Positions 51,362 to 59,399 of a stretch of DNA of 64,000 bases are shown one piece after another. The translations under genes were made by a program, and so were the position numbers. The DNA comes from CAKZQX01 sp034436755 (lineage in GTDB: Bacteria; Chloroflexota; Chloroflexia; Chloroflexales; Chloroflexaceae). The stretch is taken from NCBI GenBank assembly GCA_034436755.1, contig DAOTVB010000201.1, positions 186,001-250,000 on the forward strand, written 5' to 3'. The number at the start of each line of letters is the position of its first letter. The stretch's first letter is position 1. The notes under the pieces were generated by a model. It was not told where the DNA came from. It made no database searches and saw nothing but the letters and a program-made list of their open reading frames with translations.

Positions 51362-51770
51362 CGAAAGAATGAGCAGAAATAGATCTGAATCATTGCTCCT
51401 TTACAATAATTTCAGGTATTCACGGAGCGGTGCAAAGTATGGTAAAATTAAATCTACAAATTGTTTTTTACGAAACGTAAATGAATGGTTGACCGCAAAG
51501 GAGCGGGGATACCGCGCCGATACTACGCCATATGCCAACCTGGAGGAGCCCCCAGGCGGCGTCGTCCGGTGCGGGTACTGCATAGCATTCCCGGTCACCC
51601 TGTACCATAAGCGGTACCATGCGGTGGTCGGAAGCTAACGGTATACCTGTCACTCCTCTCGCTTTCGTCTGAACCGGAATTGTCATCATCGCATATGTGG
51701 CTATACGCTGTTGCATCTGGATTCCCTGTAGAATTCGGTATATCTGCGCCTATACGGAGAAGGAAGCGTG
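51362..51770. promoter_or_regulatory. Leader region with potential RNA structure
   Basis: No convincing gene. GGTAAAAT near 51435 may be part of a promoter. From about 51490 to 51650 the sequence is GC-rich with short inverted repeats, for example CTGG..CCAG around 51539-51556, GACCGC..GCGG near 51490, and GGTACC with flanking pairs near 51613. It could be a structured 5' leader for the genes at 51771 and 51996, but I match it to no known riboswitch. Confidence 0.3.
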
Positions 51771-51968
51771 ATGGATCGGCAACATATCAGGGTTCAGCGC
51801 TTAGTTGCACTATTTTTATTCGGGTGTGTGCTGTTTAACTATCCGCTGCTTGCCCTCTTTAGCACCAATGGAACAGTGCTGGGTATTCCCCTCCTGTACG
51901 TATATATTTTCACTGCCTGGATCAGTATTATCGGCCTGGTGGCGCTGGGTGTGGAACGGCGACGCTAG
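51771..51968 (+). CDS. Small membrane protein associated with SSS symporter-kinase
   Basis: A 65-residue protein with two membrane helices (VALFLFGCVLFNYPLLALF and GIPLLYVYIFTAWISIIGLVAL) and a short basic tail (VERRR). ATG 51771 follows GGAGAAGGAAG. Small proteins with this GIPLLYVYIF pattern are encoded next to symporter-kinase genes elsewhere (recall), and the next gene, 27 bases downstream, is such a protein. It is likely a subunit or assembly partner of that sensor. Confidence 0.75.
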   Translation: MDRQHIRVQRLVALFLFGCVLFNYPLLALFSTNGTVLGIPLLYVYIFTAWISIIGLVALGVERRR

Positions 51969-51995
51969 GTGTCAGCACAGCGCGGAAGTTGAGTC

Positions 51996-54806
51996 ATGCT
52001 ACAGGGCTGGGTTATTCTCGTTGTATCCTTCGCCTACCTCGGCGTGTTATTTGCCATCGCTTACTATGGCGATAAACGCGCTGACGTGGGCCGTAGCATT
52101 ATTAGTAACCCCTACATTTATGCGCTGTCACTGGCGGTCTACTGTACCTCCTGGACGTTTTACGGCAGTGTGGGGCGGGCGGCCAACAGCGGCATTGGCT
52201 TTTTGCCGATCTACCTGGGGCCAACACTGATCGCAATCCTCTGGTGGCTGGTATTACGCAAGATTATTCGCATCAGTAAAACCTACCGGATCACCTCGAT
52301 TGCCGACTTTATCGCCTCGCGCTACGGGAAGAGTACCCGCCTGGGGGGATTGGTGACGATTGTCGCCGTCGTGGGCATCCTGCCCTACATTGCGCTGCAA
52401 CTCAAAGCGGTCGCCAATAGCTTTACCATTCTGCTGCAATATCCCGCCATCGTTATGCCCACCGACCTGGAAGCGGTTCCGGTGCTGCAGGATACCACGT
52501 TCTATGTTGCGCTGCTGCTGGCGGCCTTTACTATCCTCTTTGGCACGCGCCATCTGGATGCGACGGAGCGCCACGAGGGGATGGTGGCGGCGATTGCCTT
52601 TGAGTCGGTGGTCAAGTTGCTGGCATTTCTAGCTGTCGGTGCGTTTGTGACCTTCGGGCTCTACCGGGGCTTTGGCGACCTGTTTGCCACGGCGCAGGCG
52701 GCGGATCTGCAGCATCTGCTGACGTTTGAGGCAACAGCGGGGAGCTATGGCGGCTGGGCCGGGTTGATCTTGCTCTCGATGCTGGCGATTATGTTCCTGC
52801 CGCGCCAGTTCCAGGTGGCAGTGGTCGAGAATGTCGATGAGGCGCATGTCAACAAGGCGGTCTGGCTGTTCCCGCTCTATCTGGTGGCAATTAACATTTT
52901 CGTCCTGCCGATTACTTTTGCCGGGTTGCTGCAGTTTGCGCCCGGTCAGGTTGACGCGGACTATTTTGTGCTGACGCTGCCGATGCTGCATCAGCAAGAG
53001 TTTCTGGCGCTGTTTGTCTTTATCGGCGGGATATCGGCGGCAACGGGCATGGTGATCGTGGAGACGATCGCGCTCAGCACGATGGTTAGCAATGATCTGG
53101 TTATGCCGGTGCTGCTCCGGCTGAAGATGCTACGCCTGACGGAGCGCGCCGATCTGAGTGGCCTGCTCCTGCTGATCCGGCGTGGGGCGATTGTGCTGGT
53201 GCTGCTGCTGGGCTATGGCTATTTCCGGCTGATTGGCGCGGAGCCGGCGCTGGTTTCGATTGGCCTGGTGTCGTTTGCGGCGGTGGCCCAGTTTGCCCCG
53301 GCGATTCTGGGGGGCATCTTCTGGAAGAACGGCAACCGCCGGGGCGCGCTGATCGGGTTAGGCCTGGGCTTCCTGGTCTGGGGCTACACGCTCTTTTTGC
53401 CCTCGCTGGCGCAGGCAAGCTGGTTCTGGGTGCCGCGCAGTCTGATCGAAGCGGGGCCGTTTGGCATTGCGCTGCTGAAACCCTATGCCCTGTTTGGCCT
53501 GGAGGGACTGGACCATGTGTCGCACACGCTGATCTGGAGCCTGTTGCTCAATGTGGGCGGGTACGTCGGCGGGTCACTCTTGAGCCGCCCGAGTGCCGCC
53601 GAGCATAGCCAGGCGGTGCTCTTTGTCGATGTGTTTCAGCATGCCGATGAGCGGGGCTCGCGCTTCTGGCGGGGCACGGCCAGTGTGTCCGACCTGCATA
53701 CGCTGTTGAGCCGCTTCCTGGGGCCGGGGCGGGCGAAGGAAGCATTCACCGGCTATGCCCACCGGCTGGGACTGCGCGGGATGCATGAACTGCAGGCGGA
53801 TGCCGAGTTTGTCCATTTTGCCGAGACGCAACTGGCGGGAACTATCGGTTCGGCATCGGCGCGGGTGATGGTTGCATCGGCGGTGAAAGAGGAGCCGCTG
53901 GGCACCAGCGAGGTGATGGATATTCTGGAAGAGGCGTCGCAGGTGCGGGCCTACAGCCGCCAACTGGAGCAGAAGTCGCGCGAACTTGAGGCGGCAACGG
54001 CTGAACTGCGTGAGTTGAATCAGCAACTACAAGAACTTGATCAACTTAAGGATGATTTTATCTCGACCGTGACGCATGAACTGCGCACGCCGTTGACATC
54101 GATCCGCGCCTTCTCGGAAATCCTGCTGGATACACCCGATATGGAGATTGCGCAGCGTAGTAAGTTCCTGACGATTATCGTCAAAGAGAGCGAGCGGCTG
54201 ACCCGGTTGATCAACCAGGTGCTGGATCTGTCCAAAATTGAGTCGGGCAATGTCAAGTGGCATATCACCGAGATCGATCTGCGGGAAGTGGTTGAGGATG
54301 CCCTGACCGCAACCAGCCAGTTGTTCAATGAGCAGCATGTTGAGCTGCAGGTCGATCTGCCCGATGGTGCTTTCCCGGTGCTGGCCGACCGGGATCGCCT
54401 GATGCAGGTGATGCTCAATCTGCTTTCTAATGCGGTAAAGTTCTGTGATAACACCGCTGGACTGGTGCAGGTTGACCTGCGCACCAATGACACCAGTGTA
54501 TGTGTGCAGGTGCGGGACAATGGACCAGGGATCAAACTGGAAGATCAGCAGATTATTTTTGATAAGTTTCGTCAGGTCGGCGATACCATGACCGACAAGC
54601 CGCAGGGAACGGGACTGGGCTTGCCGATCAGTCGCCAGATTATGACCCATTTTGGCGGCGAACTCTGGGTCGAAAGCACACCCGGCGCGGGGGCGACCTT
54701 CGCGTTTACCCTGCCGTTTGCGGCTGCCACTTGCCAGAGCCCGCTTGCAGAGGAGGGGAGTGTGCTTGCGTCGCAGGAACAGGAAGTGGTGGACGAACCG
54801 GCATAA
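51996..54806 (+). CDS. SSS-family symporter fused to histidine kinase (CbrA/CrbS-like)
   Basis: A 936-residue protein. Residues 1-510 are a sodium:solute symporter with about 13 membrane helices (SLAVYCTSWTFYGSVGRAA, ITSIADFIASRYGKSTRLGGLV, MFLPRQFQVAVVENVDEAHVNKAVWLFPLYL). A linker (about 530-670) ends in a coiled coil. HisKA has His694 (STVTHELRTPLTSIRAFSE), and the ATPase domain contains LLSNAVKFCDN, DNGPGIKLEDQ and GTGLGLPISRQ. Relatives such as CbrA and CrbS control carbon or acetate use, with the symporter part sensing or carrying a solute. The ligand here is unknown. A receiver gene follows after 57 bases and a degenerate kinase-exonuclease after that. Confidence 0.93.
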   Translation: MLQGWVILVVSFAYLGVLFAIAYYGDKRADVGRSIISNPYIYALSLAVYCTSWTFYGSVGRAANSGIGFLPIYLGPTLIAILWWLVLRKIIRISKTYRITSIADFIASRYGKSTRLGGLVTIVAVVGILPYIALQLKAVANSFTILLQYPAIVMPTDLEAVPVLQDTTFYVALLLAAFTILFGTRHLDATERHEGMVAAIAFESVVKLLAFLAVGAFVTFGLYRGFGDLFATAQAADLQHLLTFEATAGSYGGWAGLILLSMLAIMFLPRQFQVAVVENVDEAHVNKAVWLFPLYLVAINIFVLPITFAGLLQFAPGQVDADYFVLTLPMLHQQEFLALFVFIGGISAATGMVIVETIALSTMVSNDLVMPVLLRLKMLRLTERADLSGLLLLIRRGAIVLVLLLGYGYFRLIGAEPALVSIGLVSFAAVAQFAPAILGGIFWKNGNRRGALIGLGLGFLVWGYTLFLPSLAQASWFWVPRSLIEAGPFGIALLKPYALFGLEGLDHVSHTLIWSLLLNVGGYVGGSLLSRPSAAEHSQAVLFVDVFQHADERGSRFWRGTASVSDLHTLLSRFLGPGRAKEAFTGYAHRLGLRGMHELQADAEFVHFAETQLAGTIGSASARVMVASAVKEEPLGTSEVMDILEEASQVRAYSRQLEQKSRELEAATAELRELNQQLQELDQLKDDFISTVTHELRTPLTSIRAFSEILLDTPDMEIAQRSKFLTIIVKESERLTRLINQVLDLSKIESGNVKWHITEIDLREVVEDALTATSQLFNEQHVELQVDLPDGAFPVLADRDRLMQVMLNLLSNAVKFCDNTAGLVQVDLRTNDTSVCVQVRDNGPGIKLEDQQIIFDKFRQVGDTMTDKPQGTGLGLPISRQIMTHFGGELWVESTPGAGATFAFTLPFAAATCQSPLAEEGSVLASQEQEVVDEPA

Positions 54807-54863
54807 CCAGTCCGTCCACTGGGGATGACCGGCAGGCTGCACGCAGCGCGTAGGAGAAACTGT

Positions 54864-55238
54864 ATGGCAAAGAGAGTGCTGATTGCCGATGATGAACCCA
54901 ACATTGTGATGTCGCTGGAGTTTTTGATGGAGCGGAATGGCTACGAGGTGCAGGTCGCCCGCGATGGCGAGGAGGCACTGGCCGCAGTCGGGAAGTTTAA
55001 CCCCGATCTGATCCTGCTCGATGTGATGATGCCGTTGCGCAGCGGCTTTGAAGTCTGCCAGAAGATCCGGGAGAATCCCGACTGGCAAACGATTAAAATT
55101 ATTATGCTTACAGCCAAGGGCCGTGAGATCGAAGTTGCCAAGGGTATGGCCCTGGGAGCCAATGCCTATATTACCAAACCCTTCTCGACCAAAGAATTGC
55201 TGGAACAGGTATATGCGCTGTCAGGAGGTGCCGAATGA
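54864..55238 (+). CDS. Single-domain response regulator
   Basis: A 124-residue receiver with no output domain (MAKRVLIADDEPNIVMSLEFL). The acidic pair, Asp53 (ILLDVMMPLRSGFEV), Thr in IIMLTAKGRE and Lys in AYITKPFSTKEL are all present. ATG 54864 has TAGGAG upstream. It overlaps the next gene by four bases (ATGA), so translation is coupled to the kinase-exonuclease fusion. It probably accepts phosphate from the symporter-kinase and passes the signal by binding a partner, perhaps the fusion protein. Confidence 0.92.
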   Translation: MAKRVLIADDEPNIVMSLEFLMERNGYEVQVARDGEEALAAVGKFNPDLILLDVMMPLRSGFEVCQKIRENPDWQTIKIIMLTAKGREIEVAKGMALGANAYITKPFSTKELLEQVYALSGGAE

Positions 55239-57400
55239 GCCTGAAAATTAAATTCGCGCTCAGCGTCGCCGGTCTTTTTAGCTTTGTGATTTATATGATC
55301 GGCATCTGTGTGCTGATTATCTGGTTTAACCTGACCGCCGAAGAGCAGGCTTTTCTCCAGCAGATCCTGGCCGAGCGCATTTTTATCATTATGCTGTTTA
55401 CGTTTATGCTGCTGATCGGCCTGGTGTTTGCGGTCGAGCGGCTGTTTATTGTCTACACGCATGCTACCCGCCTGCACGAAGAAACCCGGTTGATCCTGAC
55501 GGCCAACCCGAACCATCGCATCACGCCCGCCGGCCCCTCCGAGACCCGCCGACTGGCGGCGGTGATCAACAGCTTTGCTGACCGGCACCAGGATTTGCAA
55601 ACCGATGTCGAGACCCGCATTCAGGCGGCGCGTGCCGATCTGGAAGAGGAGAAGGACATCCTCGCCGCGCTGATGTCCGAACTCACCCAGGGCGTGCTGG
55701 TCTGCAACATCGATGGGCAGGTGCTGCTCTACAATAACCGCGCCCGCCAGTTGCTGAGTCAGCACCCGGACAAACCGGCAACCAATGGCACCAATGGCAC
55801 TGCGGGATTGGTCGGATTGGGTCGCTCGATCTTTGCAATTATTGACCGCAATATTATTGCCCACGCGCTGGATAATTTGCACCATGCGATTGGGCAGGGC
55901 CACAGCACCCCGGTGTCGCATTTTGTCACCAGTGCCCTGGGCGGGCAACTGATCCGGGTCAGCATGGCCCCTGTCCGGGATAAGCAGCAGAGTCTGACCG
56001 GGTTTGTGCTGACCATGGAAGATATTACCCGCCGTTTCGAGGTCAGCAACCGCAAGGATATCCTGACCCAGTCGCTGGTCGAGAGCACCCGGTCTTCGCT
56101 GGCGAATATCCGCGCGGCGATTGAGAATATCCTGGAATATCCCGATATGGGCCGGCAGCGCCTGACCATGTTCACCAAAATTATCCGCGAAGAGGCGATT
56201 GCGCTGGGGGCGGAACTCGACAAAACCGTGAAAGACTCGGCGGAGTATTTCGAGTCGCAGTGGTCCCTGGAAAATATGCACGGCAGCGACCTGATCTCGG
56301 CGGTGCAGCGCCGCTTCGAGACGAAGCTGGGGGTTGCCACCCGCATCCTGTCGGTTGACGAGATGCTCTGGCTCAAGATCGATAGCTATTCGGTGGTGCA
56401 GGCGCTGACCTACATCATGAGCCGCCTGCGGGATAAACTGGCGATTACGCAGGTGTCGTTTCGCCTGGAGCGGAGCGGGCGCTTTGTGCGGCTCGACCTG
56501 ATCTGGGAGGGCATGCCGGTGGAGATCGAGACACTGCGGGTCTGGGAGCATCAGACGCTCGTGACCAACGGGGAAGGCATTCCGCTGACGCTGAAAGATG
56601 TGGCCGACCGGCATCGGGGCGAGGTCTGGTGTCAGGCAGAGAAGGGCACCGGGCGGGCCTACTTCCGCCTGCTCTTGCCGATATCGCATCCCGACCCGGA
56701 AATGGAGCAGCAGTTTATGCCCGAGGTATCGCCGTCGCGCCGGCTGGAATACTATGACTTTGACCTGTTCAACCAGCCGGGCCAGAAGTCCGAGTTGGAC
56801 GAGCGCCCGCTGACCGAGCTAACCTACACTATTTTCGATACCGAGACCACCGGGCTCAATCCGGCCGAGGGCGATGAGATTATCGCCATTGGCGCTGTAC
56901 GCTGCATCAATGGTCGCCTGCTGCGGCAAGAGACGATGGAACAATTGATCGACCCCCGGCGGCGCATGTCGCAGGCGGCGATTAATATCCACGGCATCTC
57001 CCCGGATATGCTGGAGGAGCAGCCCACGATTGACCAGATCTTGCCACGGTTTTATAATTTTGCGGAAGATACCGTGCTGGTGGCGCATAACGCGGCCTTC
57101 GATATGCGCTTTCTGCAGTTGAAGGAGGAGCAGACCGGGATCAAGTTTATTCAGCCAGTGCTGGATACGCTGCTGCTCTCGGCGGTGGTGCATCCCACCC
57201 AGAGCGATCATAGCCTGGATGCGATTGCGCAGCGGCTGGGGATCAAGCTGCTGGGACGCCATACCGCGCTGGGTGATGCGATTATGACCGGCGAGGTGTT
57301 TCTCAAGTTGATCCCGCTGCTGGCCGAACAGGGCATTCACACGCTCAAGGAGGCGCGCGAAGCCGCCCAGCAGACCTACTACGCCCTGATCGAGTATTGA
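55235..57400 (+). CDS. Membrane PAS/degenerate kinase fused to DnaQ-like 3'-5' exonuclease
   Basis: A 721-residue protein. Two membrane helices lie near residues 7-32 and 48-68. They are followed by a HAMP-like linker and coiled coil, a PAS-type domain (EKDILAALMSELTQGVLVCNIDGQVLLYNNRA ... GFVLTMEDITRRFE), then a region laid out like HisKA plus ATPase (to about 500). The His box reads VESTRSSL where HELRTPL is expected, and no N-box or DxGxG is visible, so it is probably kinase-inactive. Residues about 530-700 are a DEDDh exonuclease: ExoI FDTETTGLNPAEGDEI, ExoII VAHNAAFDMRFL, ExoIII HTALGDAIMTGEVF, all intact. It overlaps the receiver gene by four bases. It may couple a membrane signal to nucleic-acid processing (inference). 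Confidence 0.9.
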   Translation: MSLKIKFALSVAGLFSFVIYMIGICVLIIWFNLTAEEQAFLQQILAERIFIIMLFTFMLLIGLVFAVERLFIVYTHATRLHEETRLILTANPNHRITPAGPSETRRLAAVINSFADRHQDLQTDVETRIQAARADLEEEKDILAALMSELTQGVLVCNIDGQVLLYNNRARQLLSQHPDKPATNGTNGTAGLVGLGRSIFAIIDRNIIAHALDNLHHAIGQGHSTPVSHFVTSALGGQLIRVSMAPVRDKQQSLTGFVLTMEDITRRFEVSNRKDILTQSLVESTRSSLANIRAAIENILEYPDMGRQRLTMFTKIIREEAIALGAELDKTVKDSAEYFESQWSLENMHGSDLISAVQRRFETKLGVATRILSVDEMLWLKIDSYSVVQALTYIMSRLRDKLAITQVSFRLERSGRFVRLDLIWEGMPVEIETLRVWEHQTLVTNGEGIPLTLKDVADRHRGEVWCQAEKGTGRAYFRLLLPISHPDPEMEQQFMPEVSPSRRLEYYDFDLFNQPGQKSELDERPLTELTYTIFDTETTGLNPAEGDEIIAIGAVRCINGRLLRQETMEQLIDPRRRMSQAAINIHGISPDMLEEQPTIDQILPRFYNFAEDTVLVAHNAAFDMRFLQLKEEQTGIKFIQPVLDTLLLSAVVHPTQSDHSLDAIAQRLGIKLLGRHTALGDAIMTGEVFLKLIPLLAEQGIHTLKEAREAAQQTYYALIEY

Positions 57401-57553
57401 TGACCGGGCGTACACGGTGGGGGTTTGGACCACGAACGCCACGAAATAGTCGAAAAATGCGCAACGGGTTTTCATCTGGTCATTTGACCAGTTTACATAT
57501 TCACCGCGTACGTCCGGTTCGTGACGATGAGAAGAGCAGAAGAGGAGCGCAAG

Positions 57554-58078
57554 ATGCCGGAGAATCTATCCGCATATCTGACCTACAAGCAGGCCCGGCT
57601 GGGTGAACTGCGCGATGCCCTGCGCAGCGCCAAACCTACTCCAACGGAGCTAGCGGTGACGGCGCGGGTCGCCGGAGGTTCGGGGGTGCGGCCGGTGCAG
57701 GTCCGCGAGTTTACCATCGTCACCGACTCATCGGCGGCGCTGGCGGGGCACGACCTTGGCCCAACCGCGCCCGAGCTGCTGTTGAGCGCGCTGGCGAGTT
57801 GCCTGGCGCATACCTTCCTGATCGCCGCTGTCAACGAGGGCATAACGTACGAGATGCTTGAGGTTGAGGTGCGCGGCACGCTTGATTTCCGGGGCATCCT
57901 GGAAGTCTCGACCGACGCGCCGGTTGCGCCGCAGAATATCACCTACGAGGCGCGCATGGCCGTTAACGCCGGAGCCGAGCAACTGACGCGGTTGCAGTTC
58001 GAGGTCGAGCGGCTCTGTCCGGTGCTGCAGGCGTTCACGCAGCCGCTGGAAGTAAAAGGCCGGATTGTGCGGCAGTAG
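57554..58078 (+). CDS. OsmC family protein
   Basis: A 174-residue OsmC/OhrA-family protein, a family of thiol-dependent peroxidases that protect against organic hydroperoxides. The core GHDLGPTAPELLLSALASCLAHTFLIAAVNEGITYEMLEVEVRG contains a conserved Cys (SALASCLAH). The second reactive Cys is in VERLCPVLQAFTQPLEV, so both catalytic cysteines are present. ATG 57554 follows GAGGAG. From 57719 on, the gene and its 3' flank are duplicated at 60807-61207 beyond a restriction-modification cassette. This left copy is the complete one. Confidence 0.92.
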   Translation: MPENLSAYLTYKQARLGELRDALRSAKPTPTELAVTARVAGGSGVRPVQVREFTIVTDSSAALAGHDLGPTAPELLLSALASCLAHTFLIAAVNEGITYEMLEVEVRGTLDFRGILEVSTDAPVAPQNITYEARMAVNAGAEQLTRLQFEVERLCPVLQAFTQPLEVKGRIVRQ

Positions 58079-58119
58079 GGGGCAAGAACCGAGAACCGAG
58101 GAACTGAGAACCGGATGCA
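57719..58119. repeat. Left copy of a 401-bp direct repeat (OsmC 3' part and flank)
   Basis: Matches 60807-61207 at constant offset 3088 with no gaps. The first 183 bases or so are identical and the rest has about a dozen and a half substitutions. Similarity continues beyond, apart from a 7-bp repeat segment (58120-58160) absent on the right. Confidence 0.9.
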
Positions 58120-58424
58120 GCGGTAGAGAACAAAGAACCAAAGAACTAAGAACAACGTGTGTTTGGATGTCTGGCTGTTGTACAATGTGGTAGTTCTTTC
58201 TCCGGTGTTTGTCGGTTCTTGCTACTAACCATGAAGTTATAGGAGGTAGAGGGGTGTAGATTTGTAGTATTCGTGGTTGGTATGCGCTGGATTGGGGGGT
58301 ATTATTGCGAATGGTGTGTTTTTTGTGAAAGAAAGAAGGGGATTGGTGTAGGAAGAAGGGGATTATTAGGCAGTTTGCCCAACATTTGCCGCTAACCTGG
58401 AACGGGTCAGAAATAGATTACTCA
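58079..58424. repeat. Intergenic region with heptanucleotide arrays
   Basis: Degenerate 7-bp units GAACCGA/GAACCGG at 58086-58114 and AGAACAA/AGAACCA/AGAACTA at 58127-58155. From 58200 to 58420 the plus strand is G- and T-rich with AAGAAGGGGATT repeats; I see no gene. Confidence 0.7.
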
Positions 58425-58974
58425 CTACTCACCGAAAGTCTTTTTGAGTGCGTCGTACACTTCTCGCTGAACTGCACGTGATGCACGGCGTATACGTGCA
58501 AGGATATTACGTGCATCCTCAGTTGGAGTTTGTATGTTCGCACGGCCCTGGTTGCAAGCAGAGCAGAGAACGCGCAGATTACTTTTTTCATCCGTCCCGC
58601 CCTGACTGATCGGTATGATATGATCTACATGTAATCGTACTTTCCCGTCCAGGGTTAAACGGATCCGGATCACCTGGCCCTGCTCCGCATAACTGGCAAG
58701 TATAACCATTCCGTTCGAGAATCTCATTGCGCAACTGTGGTGAGATACTACGCTCGATAGCGGGAAGACGATCAAGCGTTTCAAGCAGATATTCTCCCGG
58801 TTTTAGATCATGGCGGTCTACGTGTGATCTGATTTGCATTCCTTCTTCATCACGAAGTTCGCGGATACGGCGCTGATAGTCACTAATTTTAGCAACCTCC
58901 CGAATCTGATGCGTCGTAACAACCTTTCCTACATTGGCTTCTAAATATGATCTAATACGATCACGAGCGCTCAT
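58425..58974 (-). pseudogene. HNH endonuclease gene with a single frameshift
   Basis: The frame starting at ATG 58974 encodes MSARDRIRSYLEANVGKVVTTHQIREVAKISDYQRRIRELRDEEG ... SPQLRNEILERNGYTCQLCGAGPGDPDPFNPGR. It then loses sense, while the frame ending at 58425 continues with GKVRLHVDHIIPISQGGTDEKSNLRVLCSACNQGRANI. The two halves join into one HNH endonuclease (CxxC...DH...N...CxxC) if one of three C bases at 58644-58646 is removed. HNH enzymes of this kind with a winged-helix-like N-terminus occur as restriction enzymes beside C5 methyltransferases. Its start overlaps the vsr stop by four bases. It is either a recent inactivating insertion or a sequence error. Confidence 0.8.
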
Positions 58975-59399
58975 TCCGTTTCCTCCTTTCCGTCACCTAA
59001 AAACGTTTGAAGATGCTGTTGCAACTCCGCGAGGTTGCGCGTCTGACATTGCCACACCACGAAAGGTTGCCATCCTGACTCACGGAGTTGAGCCTGCACA
59101 TTTTTGTCTCGGTTAATATTCTTTTCAATCTTTTGGTTCCAGAAGTCACTATTACTGGTAGGACGTGCGCCTCTGGAACACCCCTCATGTCCGTGCCAGA
59201 AACAGCCGTGAACAAAAATTACCTTCTTATGTTTTGGTAATACGATGTCGGGTTTGCCGGGCAAATCTTTGCGTTGAAGTCGAAACCGGTACCCCATTTT
59301 GTGTAGCAGTTGTCGAACAAGCTTTTCAGGAGCAGTGTCACGATTCTTGACACGCGACATAATACGGCTCCGCTCTTGTGTCGTGAACTTGTCGGGCAT
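58971..59399 (-). CDS. vsr: Very-short-patch mismatch endonuclease (Vsr)
   Basis: A 142-residue Vsr-family endonuclease that nicks T:G mismatches arising from deamination of 5-methylcytosine. Family motifs: RSRIMSRVKNRDTAPEKLVRQLLHKMGYRFRLQRKDLPGKPDIVLPKHKKVIFVHGCFWHGHEGC, then FWNQKIEKNINRDKNVQAQLRESGWQPFVVWQCQ. The catalytic Asp (PDIVLP) and zinc-site Cys/His residues are present. It overlaps the C5 methyltransferase by 62 bases, so it is translated with it and presumably repairs deamination at that enzyme's target sites. Confidence 0.95.
   Translation of the reverse strand: MPDKFTTQERSRIMSRVKNRDTAPEKLVRQLLHKMGYRFRLQRKDLPGKPDIVLPKHKKVIFVHGCFWHGHEGCSRGARPTSNSDFWNQKIEKNINRDKNVQAQLRESGWQPFVVWQCQTRNLAELQQHLQTFLGDGKEETE

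Noticed and set aside
51300..51638. A 112-codon frame in the gap after the DUF294 gene.
   Set aside because: It starts inside the preceding gene, has no ribosome-binding site, and its translation shows no protein-like pattern.
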